A DNA stretch of 64,000 bases, taken from the NCBI RefSeq assembly GCF_030688855.1, contig NZ_JAUYZK010000007.1, positions 32,939-96,938 of the forward strand. Direction: 5' to 3'. Position 1 is the stretch's first letter. Every line of letters starts with the position of its first letter. Origin of the DNA: Helicobacter cappadocius. Its GTDB lineage: Bacteria > Campylobacterota > Campylobacteria > Campylobacterales > Helicobacteraceae. The translations under genes were made by a program, and so were the position numbers. A model generated the notes under the pieces. It was not told where the DNA came from. It ran no database searches and worked only from the letters and a program-made list of their open reading frames with translations. This document shows positions 9,501 through 17,945 of this stretch, piece after piece.

Positions 9501-12284
9501 AAAAATGCTTATTTGAATTCTGATTCTACAGAAATCACCTCAGGAACTAATAGTATAGAATTTTCTTATCACAAACCTATTTCTAAAGTTTTTGCTCTAT
9601 CTGGATTTAAAAACTCTAAGCCCATCTACTCTTCTTCTAACACCTCTTTGGACGCTCTTTCTTCTATCCAATCAGACAATCTCTATATCAAAGGAGAAAA
9701 AATAGCAATCAAAGGCAGTGATATTGCGACAAAAAATAACCTCTTTATCGATGCGAAAAATTTAGATATTTCCGCAGTCAAACTCTCTTCTAGCTACAGC
9801 GATAAGACCCAATCTCATAGCAATACAACCTCTCTAACCTCTTCTTTACAAGCAAAAAATATTTCTATCAACACCACAGGAGATGCAAACCTCACTTCTG
9901 CAAACTTACAAGCTAAAAATGATATTACTCTAAATGCAAAAGGCAATATCTCTTTTAATACAGCCTTGAATCACTCTATGGACAAAACCATCATCAAAGA
10001 TTATTCACAAGGTGATATGAGCAAAGGAGATTTCACTTCCATCACCACAGCCACCACTACCACTCACACTTCTGATACCCATCTAAACAATCAACTGATG
10101 GCTAAAAATATTCATATCAACTCTAACTCTTCTATAGATGCTTACAACCTTTCTATCAAAGCAGATGATAAAGTCTCTATGAATGCCAAAGACAACATCA
10201 CTTTAAGCAATCTAGCTGACAACTCTTCTACTGACATACAAACCCATCAAGAAACCTCAGGATTTAAAATCTCTTCTGAAGGAGATAGCTATTCTGCTTC
10301 CTTTGGCAAACAAACCACTCATACCCATCAAAATTCTCAAGCTAGTATCCATAAAAAAGAAAATATACAAGCTTCTTCTATCTCTATTTCTTCAGGCAAA
10401 GACATCTCTATAGAATCTAGCAATCTTATTGCTAGAGATGGAGATATTTCACTTGATAGCCTTCATAATATCTCTATCTCTTCTTTAGAAGATAAGCACT
10501 CCTTTAGCAAAGAAACAAAAACCACTTCTAATAGCTTTGGTATCTCTATCCCCAAATCTTATGTAAATGAAGTAGCCAATGCTTCTGCTAAATCAACTAT
10601 GAACTCACTAGGAAAAGGATTGCAAACACTAGCAGATAAGCTAGATCCTAGCAATTCTGAGAATAAAAATTCAATCAATCATCCAGGTCTGCTTAGAAAT
10701 CCAGGAAAATGGCTAGAAAAACGATCTGATAAAATTAAATCCCCCTACCTCTCAGAGATTGATCATCTTGAAATTGGAGTAGGCTTTGGCCATAAAAGCA
10801 ACTCAAGCAATACTTCTTCTTCAAATACCCAAGCTTCAAGCTCAAATCTATCAGGAAATAACATACTTATCAATGCTAAAAACAAGGCTGATATCATCGG
10901 TTCAAACCTCAATACCAAAGATGACATCAATCTTACTGGAAAAGATGTAAATATTATTGCTGCTAATAATCAAAGCTCTAAATCTATCAGCACAAGTTCT
11001 GATGATTTTAATACAAGCCTCTCTATAGATGTAGGCAAAAACACAAAGGCAAAAGCAGATATTTCCTATAATCACACACAAAGCAAAGATTCTTCTTGTA
11101 AAATCACCCACACAGCTTCTAATCTCTCTTCTAAAAACCTATCTATCAACTCATCAAAAAACACTCTCATAAAAGGTTCTAATATCAATGCAACACAAGC
11201 TTCTATCCAAAGTGAATCTTTAAATGTTTTAGCTTCAAAAGATTCTTTTACTTCTACTTCCAAAGATAATAGCTTTTCTGCTTCAATGGGAGGAGGATTC
11301 AATCTCGCTTCTTTGGATTTGGGGATAAATATTTCTAGTGCCTCTGGTTCTAAAGAAACCACCACTTATAATAATGCTGCACTTAATATAAACAATCTCA
11401 AGCTCACTACTGAAAAAAACCTCAATATTAAAGGAGGCAACATCAATACAGTTAATTTACAAGCAAATATCAAAGGAGATATGAATATACAAAGCCTCCA
11501 AGATACCCACACAGCCTCACAAAACAACACACATTTAGGAGCTTCTATCAATACAAGCTCTCTTAAAAACACTAAGCCTTCTTTTGGAAATTCTCCTATG
11601 AACTCTGATACAAAAAATGTCAAAAATCAAAGTGGCATCAATGCGAAGAATTCACTACAAATCAATATAGCAAATAACACAGATTTAAAAGGAGCTTATA
11701 TCAATACAGAAAATAATCAAAAAGATAAGACTCTTTCTTTTACTCTTAGCACCCGCACACTCTCTTTTTCTAATATAACCAACTCTTCAAATATAAAATC
11801 CTTTAAAGGAGTGAAGGGTTATCAAAAACAAAACCATACTTCTAAAACCCTAGCAAGTATCTCTAATAACATTGATTTAGAAGAAAAAGCAAAACATAAA
11901 AAAGATGAAACATCCAATATTCATAGAATATCCCCCGATAATCAAACCCTAAAAGAAGTCTCTCTCCTTCAAAATGAAGACAAAAAAGAACCATCAGTGT
12001 TTGATGCTTTTGTTAATATATCTATCAAAACTCAAGACATAGCCAATAAAACATTCAACCAAAGCTTCAAACAAAATATGAAAGATGTCTATACATTCAC
12101 CAAGCCATTAAATGATTCACTCATCAATATTGGAGTGAGTAATATTGCAACTGCAGGAAAACATCTTATTGAAAATAAAGAACATCAAGCTCCTAAAAAT
12201 ATATTCAAAAATGCTTGGGAAAATACTAAAAAAGAAAGCAAAGATGCATTAGGTGGATTTGTAGATAAAGTATTGTGGGAGTAG
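6564..12284 (+). CDS. filamentous haemagglutinin-like TpsA exoprotein
   Basis: A 1906-residue secreted adhesin of the two-partner secretion type. A signal peptide ('SILITFSLLSSQTLLA') leads into a TPS domain with the hallmark 'ANPNGI' (about residues 170-175) and 'SCNGCGF' just after it. Long beta-helix repeats follow ('LNIIAQSLSVN', 'DLSITAKELEN', repeated 'I-N-A-K' strands), split by Asn/Ser-rich linkers around 7430-7520, 7780-7950 and 8830-9240. Two Cys pairs sit in inserts near residues 531-545 and 630-650. The C-terminal 100 residues are helical and carry no VENN pre-toxin motif or recognisable CDI toxin. The ATG at 6564 follows TTGGAGG; the TTG at 6519 lacks this. Its transporter is probably the TpsB at 13072, with an OMP gene between them. 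Confidence 0.9.
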   Translation: MFFSHFIKQSISILITFSLLSSQTLLAIENIPTPNITNNPSNIQTPPNTPNANTAKNITPPIIIDTSITPNNPSLDKARNNIDIVNISTPNDAGISNNYFKEFNVSKSGLIFNNSKDLITSTELAGLINGNSHLKDKEASLILNQITGNHISELLGYMEIAGKSADLIIANPNGISCNGCGFINSSSATLTTGSISLEELNRLNDLRDLSKHLNMMVQRGHINIEALNASNIPTLNIIAQSLSVNKNLLTNKLNIILGNNKVGIDISKNASILLYEPVEIPIDSYNINDNDSNNQSNINDSNDSDNHLNSINDPNHTKEDKATSKTKTALALDVAYLGSILSRSIYLVATTEGIGVKNSGRIATIASEQEGDGGFVINVNGKVEIAKAKEAYEAYKQEQERIKELQASNDISNKNSNVSNNNSISSNNDDLNMRNSNSLNDNNHSNINDTNTNTANIFNINSNHTILDTPTDTFIPPSILASKDLSITAKELENHSIISSNGDLDIKAESVNNLGSLKLEKVIIKREHHNSWCADESKGTRDCGSDTNHTTYDYDKTITEDRLKANTYDPAIITAKNIHIKAENLTNDTAILSAEDKLSLEVTNIVNTQPIPKRVIKKVGVERHYDRHGGYCGGRMFGFGKHDWNCHSHTDTYDYTPSASISSISLDLPSIDTHSILSNSETINKQTLSLNPISYVIETNPLYITKDTFISTRTFQSYLYDSFIPSHPLADIRGMIDSINKNTQDSIKYQFSLNRNDLANLNSFNNPNNLTNSNIFSNSSNLNNFNKLSNLNNSNNALALNNKDDFNHTSYNNKNNENLYTDDSIISDQNNSNTLAYLDSNSNDSKDSSLNKTSNSKSSKTNSSSSDLSNTSKSKDDSNSSNSKSNSKTSLAGAITSGIYGKDISLISTHTKNSSNIKGNKVSINSKFLLNQNGTIVANNPSKSETNTPDNSLANVDSTAGNFLISGESFKSISSTIKAKNAYLNSDSTEITSGTNSIEFSYHKPISKVFALSGFKNSKPIYSSSNTSLDALSSIQSDNLYIKGEKIAIKGSDIATKNNLFIDAKNLDISAVKLSSSYSDKTQSHSNTTSLTSSLQAKNISINTTGDANLTSANLQAKNDITLNAKGNISFNTALNHSMDKTIIKDYSQGDMSKGDFTSITTATTTTHTSDTHLNNQLMAKNIHINSNSSIDAYNLSIKADDKVSMNAKDNITLSNLADNSSTDIQTHQETSGFKISSEGDSYSASFGKQTTHTHQNSQASIHKKENIQASSISISSGKDISIESSNLIARDGDISLDSLHNISISSLEDKHSFSKETKTTSNSFGISIPKSYVNEVANASAKSTMNSLGKGLQTLADKLDPSNSENKNSINHPGLLRNPGKWLEKRSDKIKSPYLSEIDHLEIGVGFGHKSNSSNTSSSNTQASSSNLSGNNILINAKNKADIIGSNLNTKDDINLTGKDVNIIAANNQSSKSISTSSDDFNTSLSIDVGKNTKAKADISYNHTQSKDSSCKITHTASNLSSKNLSINSSKNTLIKGSNINATQASIQSESLNVLASKDSFTSTSKDNSFSASMGGGFNLASLDLGINISSASGSKETTTYNNAALNINNLKLTTEKNLNIKGGNINTVNLQANIKGDMNIQSLQDTHTASQNNTHLGASINTSSLKNTKPSFGNSPMNSDTKNVKNQSGINAKNSLQINIANNTDLKGAYINTENNQKDKTLSFTLSTRTLSFSNITNSSNIKSFKGVKGYQKQNHTSKTLASISNNIDLEEKAKHKKDETSNIHRISPDNQTLKEVSLLQNEDKKEPSVFDAFVNISIKTQDIANKTFNQSFKQNMKDVYTFTKPLNDSLINIGVSNIATAGKHLIENKEHQAPKNIFKNAWENTKKESKDALGGFVDKVLWE

Positions 12285-12349
12285 GGAATGAAGTTTATAT
12301 GGAAGTTAAAAGATTATAAATTCAGTCGATTTCAATCAAAGGAGTATTT

Positions 12350-13021
12350 ATAAAAAAGAATCTATTAGCAATCTTGCTTGTTTTATCTTCACTCACTAGC
12401 TTAGCTGATGCTAGGTTTTTCTTAGGAATAGATGGTGGTTATAGTATGGATAAGATAGATGTGAAGACAGAGGATATCAAAGGTTATGGTGGAAGTATTA
12501 TAACACCTGGATCTTTCACAAAAAATGCTTATCTAGGTAATGGCTATCTCTTTAATATCAATCTAGGCACAGAACATCATTTTGATAAGAATAACTATGT
12601 AGGTTTCAGATGGTTTCTAGCAGGAGGATATGGAAGAACTACACTTATCAATCAAAGTAATAATCTCATTCAATATCCTTCGAATGTCATAGAGGCTAAT
12701 CTGGGATTGGATCTTTTGCTAGATGTGATTAAGTTTGGAAATAATAGTATAGGATTGTTTGGTGGAGTTGAGGGAGGGGTAAATGGAACAATATCTGATG
12801 CTTATTACTATGATAGGCAATGTGACAAATACCCTACTTTTCCATCAATTTCCCCTTCAGTTTTTGGTCGTGTAGGGGTATCGTTATTATTGGCAAATCA
12901 TCATAGAGTAGAGTTTGTTACAAAAATACCTATTTATGAGCTTGATAACTCTAGTACAGATTATGCGGACAAACGCTACAAATCGATAAAATTTATGTTT
13001 GGCTATAAATTTGTATTCTAG
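12350..13021 (+). CDS. small outer membrane beta-barrel protein (paralogue copy 3), start codon ATA
   Basis: Third member of the OMP family seen at 5062-6403, sharing 'RFFLGIDGGYSMDK', 'GSFTKNAYLGNGYLF' and 'FLAGGYGRTT', and ending 'MFGYKFVF'. Alignment with copy 1 shows the first codon is ATA where the relative has ATG: 'AAAGGAGTATTT-ATA-AAAAAGAAT'. The ribosome-binding site is intact at normal distance and no in-frame ATG or GTG lies upstream before a stop at 12317. Either the gene is silenced by a start mutation, is translated weakly from ATA, or starts at the TTG at 12374, which would cut the signal peptide and has no ribosome-binding site. The rest of the frame is intact, so the loss looks recent. 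It sits between the exoprotein and its transporter gene. Confidence 0.7.
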   Translation: MKKNLLAILLVLSSLTSLADARFFLGIDGGYSMDKIDVKTEDIKGYGGSIITPGSFTKNAYLGNGYLFNINLGTEHHFDKNNYVGFRWFLAGGYGRTTLINQSNNLIQYPSNVIEANLGLDLLLDVIKFGNNSIGLFGGVEGGVNGTISDAYYYDRQCDKYPTFPSISPSVFGRVGVSLLLANHHRVEFVTKIPIYELDNSSTDYADKRYKSIKFMFGYKFVF

Positions 13022-13071
13022 AATTTGGTAATACTGAAGTTTTATTTATCTGATTTATGAGAGTTATATAT

Positions 13072-14763
13072 ATGAAAAAACTATTGTTGATAATCCTGGT
13101 ATTCTTATCATCTCTTTGTGGTCAGGACTTCATCCATAGGGCTGAGAATTTTTCATCTCTATATTCTATATTTTCAGATACATTCTTCCGCCATCATAAG
13201 AAAAATCTCATATTATTATCAAAGGGCATTCCTTTTGATTTGGATTTTTCTTCCATAATTTCAGATACCTCTAATACAAAAAAACCTCCGTGTTTTCTTA
13301 TCAAAAATATTGATTTTATTCCCTTAGATATGGAAGATAAAGAACCTCAGAAAATCCTCAAAAAATTCTCCTTCACTCGCAAAATAACCAAACCATACCT
13401 CAACACCTGTATAGGGGCAGAAGAAATCAATACATTTCTAAATAAGCTGAATGTTAAAGCAATACAAAAAGGCTATATCACCACAAAATTTGGTCTTTTA
13501 CCTCAAGATTTGAACTCTGGTACATTAAAAATAGGAATTGAAGTTGGTTTTGTCGGTGATATACAATACATCAACGAAGGGCAGATGTTTTTCTTCAGCA
13601 AAGACTTTGGGGTCAAAAAAGGCGATGTATTGGATTTGCAAGTTATAGAGCTAGGTATCACTAATCTGAAACGATTACGATACTTGTCCCCTACGAGCAA
13701 AATCATCCCTATGAGCAAAAACTCTGAAAGCAAAATCTTTATCGCAACAAATGTAAAATCTCTGCCTATTTTCATTCAAGCTTCTTTTGATAACGGAGGA
13801 AGTCTGAAAGAAGGCTATGAAGGGACATTTCTTCTAGGAATAGAAAATCCTCTTCATTTAGCCGATAGTTTACAAGTTTATTTGCTAGGTTCCATGCCTA
13901 TTTCAAAAATCGATCACAGCTATTATGCTTCTTTGAGCTATTCTATCCCCATCAGGAGATTTCTATTTCAATTTGACTCTTCTTATGCACACAATGCAAA
14001 TCAACTCATATTCTATGGAATTTCCCCTGTATATAGTGGTAAATCCATAAACGGAGATTTTAAGGCAACCTATCTAGCCCATGTGAATGCAAAAAATCAG
14101 CTTTCATTTGGAATTGGAGTTTCTAGCAGATTTTCAGACAACTATTTAGAAAATATCAAACTAGATGTGCAAACAAAAAAATTAGCAGAAATTTCAGCTT
14201 TTGTCAGCTATAAAAGATATGTAGGAAATTCTCAATTTAATCTTATTTTGAGTTTGATACAAGGAGTACCGATATTTACTTCTAATCAAAACTATAATAA
14301 AAGTTCTTATGTATATACAATTCCTAGCGTAAATCTATATATCTATCACCCTTTTAGTTTATGGAAAAGCCTATTTGTTTATAATTCCACTATCAAAACT
14401 CAAATTTCAAGAGATCAGCTCTATGCAAGTGAAAAAATGACTATCGGTGGACGCTATAGCGTCAGAGGGTTCAATCACTTCAGCCTAAGCGGTCAAATGG
14501 GGGTGCTTTATCGTAATGATCTAATGATGTATCTACCTAATTTTTGGAGAATCACCCTAGCTCCAAGTTTGGGTATAGATATGGGGTATGTTAGAGATAT
14601 TGTAGGAGATAATCAAAGTAGCGGATTCTTATCAGGAGGAGGAGTTGGTATTCAACTTCTCTCCAAATATTTCAATGCACAACTCTGGGGTTATCTACCA
14701 TTTTACAATCCTTATAAAGCCCCCACACAGAGTCTATTTTTTTTTGCGGGAGTGAATTGGTAA
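13072..14763 (+). CDS. TpsB outer membrane transporter (POTRA/barrel, FhaC/ShlB family)
   Basis: Outer membrane pore that recognises the TPS domain of a partner exoprotein and exports it; the partner is most likely the haemagglutinin at 6564. The 563 residues match the family length. A signal peptide is followed by a Tps POTRA segment ('IGAEEINTFLNKLN', 'KGYITTKFGLLPQDL', 'LKIGIEVGFVGDI'), a second POTRA, and a barrel with the conserved loop-6 'VRGF' at residues 464-467. The protein ends 'SLFFFAGVNW' with a terminal aromatic. I prefer the ATG at 13072 ('MKKLLLIILVFLSS') to the one at 13057, since the former gives a clean signal peptide. It stands 50 bases after the OMP copy 3. Confidence 0.88.
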   Translation: MKKLLLIILVFLSSLCGQDFIHRAENFSSLYSIFSDTFFRHHKKNLILLSKGIPFDLDFSSIISDTSNTKKPPCFLIKNIDFIPLDMEDKEPQKILKKFSFTRKITKPYLNTCIGAEEINTFLNKLNVKAIQKGYITTKFGLLPQDLNSGTLKIGIEVGFVGDIQYINEGQMFFFSKDFGVKKGDVLDLQVIELGITNLKRLRYLSPTSKIIPMSKNSESKIFIATNVKSLPIFIQASFDNGGSLKEGYEGTFLLGIENPLHLADSLQVYLLGSMPISKIDHSYYASLSYSIPIRRFLFQFDSSYAHNANQLIFYGISPVYSGKSINGDFKATYLAHVNAKNQLSFGIGVSSRFSDNYLENIKLDVQTKKLAEISAFVSYKRYVGNSQFNLILSLIQGVPIFTSNQNYNKSSYVYTIPSVNLYIYHPFSLWKSLFVYNSTIKTQISRDQLYASEKMTIGGRYSVRGFNHFSLSGQMGVLYRNDLMMYLPNFWRITLAPSLGIDMGYVRDIVGDNQSSGFLSGGGVGIQLLSKYFNAQLWGYLPFYNPYKAPTQSLFFFAGVNW

Positions 14764-14783
14764 AAAATTTATACCCAATAAAT

Positions 14784-14927
14784 CTATTGTCTAGGTAGCC
14801 AAAGAGTAGATCCTGATAAATGCTGGGGCTGTTTGGCTACACCAAAAGCCTCGTAATTTGAATTTATTCCAGCACATCCACTCATTAAAGCGATTCCTAT
14901 AGTTGAAGCCAAAATCAATGTTTTCAT
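14784..14927 (-). CDS. small lipoprotein (47 aa)
   Basis: Translation of this short frame gives a basic start, a hydrophobic stretch and the lipobox 'LMSGC', with the modified Cys at position 18, then 29 polar residues ending 'STLWLPRQ'. AAAGGATTAAAG precedes the ATG at normal spacing. The lipobox, ribosome-binding site and codon use support a real gene even though it is only 144 bases long. It lies between the convergent tpsB end and hemE on its own strand, 74 bases after the hemE stop. Role unknown; it could be an anchored periplasmic or outer membrane accessory lipoprotein. Confidence 0.75.
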   Translation of the reverse strand: MKTLILASTIGIALMSGCAGINSNYEAFGVAKQPQHLSGSTLWLPRQ

Positions 14928-15001
14928 CTTTAATCCTTTGATATACATTTTATATCTAGGATTATAAATATAAATTACTAATATTTATTAAATAATAATT
15001 A

Positions 15002-16024
15002 TTATCTTTTAGTTTTTTCTCTCACCATTTGAACCAAAGCTATCGCATTTTCTCTAGGAAGATCTGGCAACATGCCATGCCCTAAATTGAAAATGTGTCC
15101 CTCTTTTTTCCCCATTACTGCAATAATCTCATCTACTCCTTTTTCCATACTCTCTCTATCATACAAACGGGAAGGTTCAAGATTCCCTTGCAATACATAT
15201 CTCTCGCCTAAATAATGTTTTGCCATCTGCATAGGACTGCCCCAATCCACACCAAATACATCAAAATCTCCATCAATACAATCTAAATATCCAACTATCC
15301 CCTTGGGAAATAAAATCACAGGTACTTCTGGAAATTTTTTCTTCAAATGTGAAGCGATCTCTTTCATATATTTCCAGCTAAACTCAAAATAAGCCTCTTT
15401 TTCTAACGCCCCTGCCCAAGAGTCAAAAACCATTACTGCATCTGCTCCTGCCTTGATTTGCATTTCTAAATAGCCCTTTAGCTCATCGGTGATTTTTTGT
15501 AAAAGCATATGTAAAAGCTTTGGTTCTTTATAGAGCATTTTTTTGCTACGAGTATAAGTTTTACTCCCCTCTCCTTCTATCATATAAGTAGCCAAAGTCC
15601 AAGCAGAACCGCAAAAACCTATCAATGCCTTTTGACTTGAAAGCTCATGTCTTACCTTAGAGAGCGTATCATAAACATAGGTGAGATTCTTATAGATGCC
15701 TATTTGCAGATTTTTTATATCTACCTCATTGGAAATACGGGAAGAAAATTTTGGTCCCTCTCCAGCTAAAAACTCTAGTGGCATTCCCATTTCAAGAGGA
15801 ACGACCAAAATATCACTAAAAATGATCGCTGCATCAACATCTAAAATATCTATAGGTTGAAGAGTTACTTTTGCTGCCAAAGTAGAATTGTGGCAAAGCT
15901 CTAGGAAGCTCCCAGCTTCTTTGCGCACTTCCTTGTATTCTTCCAAATATCGTCCAGCTTGTCTCATCATCCATATGGGAGTGTAGGGGGTTTGTTTTCT
16001 TTTACAAGCATCAATAAAAATCAT
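15002..16024 (-). CDS. hemE: uroporphyrinogen decarboxylase HemE
   Basis: Cytosolic haem-pathway enzyme that decarboxylates the four acetate side chains of uroporphyrinogen III to give coproporphyrinogen III. The N-terminal signature '[16 protein letters not shown]' carries the substrate-binding Arg residues, and '[16 protein letters not shown]' is the second family signature. The length of 340 residues is normal and the C-terminal '[10 protein letters not shown]' matches the conserved His region. It is probably transcribed singly. In H. pylori hemE also lies close to magIII and flaA, which are found 4-8 kb downstream on the same strand here. Confidence 0.97.
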   Translation of the reverse strand: MIFIDACKRKQTPYTPIWMMRQAGRYLEEYKEVRKEAGSFLELCHNSTLAAKVTLQPIDILDVDAAIIFSDILVVPLEMGMPLEFLAGEGPKFSSRISNEVDIKNLQIGIYKNLTYVYDTLSKVRHELSSQKALIGFCGSAWTLATYMIEGEGSKTYTRSKKMLYKEPKLLHMLLQKITDELKGYLEMQIKAGADAVMVFDSWAGALEKEAYFEFSWKYMKEIASHLKKKFPEVPVILFPKGIVGYLDCIDGDFDVFGVDWGSPMQMAKHYLGERYVLQGNLEPSRLYDRESMEKGVDEIIAVMGKKEGHIFNLGHGMLPDLPRENAIALVQMVREKTKR

Positions 16025-16148
16025 TTGTATCCTTTATGAGTTGGCAAGATTTTTTGAAGATTGCACAAGCATATGCAATGTCTATTTTGAATTATACATT
16101 CACATTCAAAATTTCAGGCACAAAACTCAACAAATTATTCTGTATTAA

Positions 16149-17477
16149 TCAAATAACCTTAAATTCATCAGGATGATCAAGTGCGTAGCGAAATTTTTGC
16201 ATATCAACCTTTTTGTCCCAAATCGATACCACCATACAAGCCACAGAGTTTCCACACAAATTTCCCACAGCACGCATATCGCTCATAAACTTATCCACAC
16301 CAAGTAGTGCTGCAACAGTTACTGCAGGAATCGTTCCTGGTCCTGTTCCCATTGCTTGAAGTGTCCCGGCCAAAACAATAAATCCAGAACCTGAAACTCC
16401 TACTGCACCTTTAGAAGTTACCATTAAAATAATGAGCATACTAATAGTTTGTTCCAAACTCAAGGGTATACCAAAAGCTTGGGAGAGAAAAATAACGCTG
16501 AGTGCGAGGTATATGTTGGTGCAATCAAGATTAAAAGAATACCCCGCTGGAACTACAAGCCCCACAGCTCCTTTGTTAATTCCAGCTTTTTCGAGTTTTC
16601 TCATCAAGGGAGCAAGAGCTGTTTCCGAAGAACTTGTAGCAAACACAACCAACACTTCTCGTGCGATAAAACGCATATATTTGAAAATATTAACCTTAGC
16701 CATCGCACAGATAATACCCAAAACAACAAATATAAAGACCAAGCAACAAAACAGCATGACAAACAACAAATACACCATATTATAAAGCGTTTCTGCTCCA
16801 AATTTACCTATTAAAAATGCCATCGCTCCAAATGTCGCTACAGGGCTATAGTAAATCAAAATAGTCAAAAGCTTGAAAAAGAAATTCTGTGCTTTTTCTA
16901 ATGGCTTGATGATTTTTTCTTTTGTCTTTTGACTCAAAAATAAAATCACAATAGAAATAACAATCGCCATAAACAAAACTTGAAGAGTGTTTCCAGTTAA
17001 AAATGGAGTGATGGGATCAGAAGGAATCGCACCCATTAAAATTGACTTCAAAGAACCAATATGCTCAGTTTTTCCACCAGAGGTGTATTGTGCCACAGAA
17101 GTAGCATCTAGTGCGTTTACATCTAGTCCCATTCCGTGACCAGGCCTAAAAAGCTCACCAAAACCTACCCCAACTACCAAAGCTAGAGTACTCACTACTT
17201 CAAAATAAATAACCGCCTTAATACCCAAGCTTCCTAGCGATTTTAGACTCTCTAGCCCCACAATTCCGCAAATAAGAGTAAGAAAAATAATAGGTCCTAT
17301 GAGCCATTTAAGTGCTTTTAGAAATGGATCAATCGTCCAGCTTTTAGTGGAAATCCCCCACTGTGGATCCATCACCCCCACAACAATCCCCGCAATAATA
17401 CCCACTAATACCCAAAATACAAGACTTGTTCCAAGCCTAATAATCAAGGGTTTTTTTACGCCTTCTTCCTTTAGCAT
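16149..17477 (-). CDS. dicarboxylate/glutamate:cation symporter (DAACS family)
   Basis: Inner membrane carrier driven by H+ or Na+ for C4-dicarboxylates or acidic amino acids. The 442 residues contain about eight hydrophobic helices, the Ser-rich re-entrant hairpin 'FATSSSETALAPL', the helix-7 motif 'GYSFNLDCTNIYL' and the second hairpin 'TSKGAVGVSGSGFIVL'. The helix-7 motif normally reads N-L/M-D-G-T; here Gly is replaced by Cys, which may alter substrate or ion preference and prevents a firm GltP/DctA/SstT label. It is a single gene between the tetrahaem cytochrome gene and hemE, 124 bases before hemE. Confidence 0.87.
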   Translation of the reverse strand: MLKEEGVKKPLIIRLGTSLVFWVLVGIIAGIVVGVMDPQWGISTKSWTIDPFLKALKWLIGPIIFLTLICGIVGLESLKSLGSLGIKAVIYFEVVSTLALVVGVGFGELFRPGHGMGLDVNALDATSVAQYTSGGKTEHIGSLKSILMGAIPSDPITPFLTGNTLQVLFMAIVISIVILFLSQKTKEKIIKPLEKAQNFFFKLLTILIYYSPVATFGAMAFLIGKFGAETLYNMVYLLFVMLFCCLVFIFVVLGIICAMAKVNIFKYMRFIAREVLVVFATSSSETALAPLMRKLEKAGINKGAVGLVVPAGYSFNLDCTNIYLALSVIFLSQAFGIPLSLEQTISMLIILMVTSKGAVGVSGSGFIVLAGTLQAMGTGPGTIPAVTVAALLGVDKFMSDMRAVGNLCGNSVACMVVSIWDKKVDMQKFRYALDHPDEFKVI

Positions 17478-17579
17478 ATCATCTCCTCTTTTTTGTACAG
17501 CTAGATTAATCCTATAGTATATTGTATGAATTTAACATATAAAAATAATAGATTTTTCGCAGAAGATTACAATCAGTAA

Positions 17580-17942
17580 CTATTTTGTCTGAAAGAAATT
17601 ATTATCAAGTCCTTTTAAAAAAATACTCTTATCAAGAATTTTAGAATTTTTCTCAATATCCTGATGGCAAGAAATACACTCTCTTATCATTCCGTGCGAA
17701 GATTGCAAAGCTGGGTTATTTAGCTTATCTGCACTATGACAAGCAAAGCAATCCTGACCGCATGTATCACCCATATTTAGCTGCGCCATCTTTTCATCAG
17801 TATGGCAAGTTTTACAACCAAGCATTGGAGAGTGTCTGCTATCATGTTTGTAATCAAGTTTATAATGACAACTTGCACAATCACCACTACAAGCAAAACT
17901 CAACTGAATAAAAGCAAATAAATAAAATAAGATTCTTCCCAA
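17580..17942 (-). CDS. small tetrahaem c-type cytochrome
   Basis: A 120-residue periplasmic electron carrier. A short N-terminal hydrophobic segment ('ILFYLFAFIQLSFA') is a Sec signal, followed by four haem c attachment motifs: CASCH, CKTCH, CFACH and CISCH, with extra His residues available as distal ligands. The redox partner is not indicated by the neighbours. The first codon is TTG, 4 bases after the stop of the upstream OMP gene with no separate ribosome-binding site, so translation is probably coupled to that gene. No reductase or NapC-like gene is adjacent. The family assignment is firm; the pathway (nitrite, fumarate, sulfite or other respiration) is not. Confidence 0.85.
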   Translation of the reverse strand: MGRILFYLFAFIQLSFACSGDCASCHYKLDYKHDSRHSPMLGCKTCHTDEKMAQLNMGDTCGQDCFACHSADKLNNPALQSSHGMIRECISCHQDIEKNSKILDKSIFLKGLDNNFFQTK

Positions 17943-17945
17943 ACG

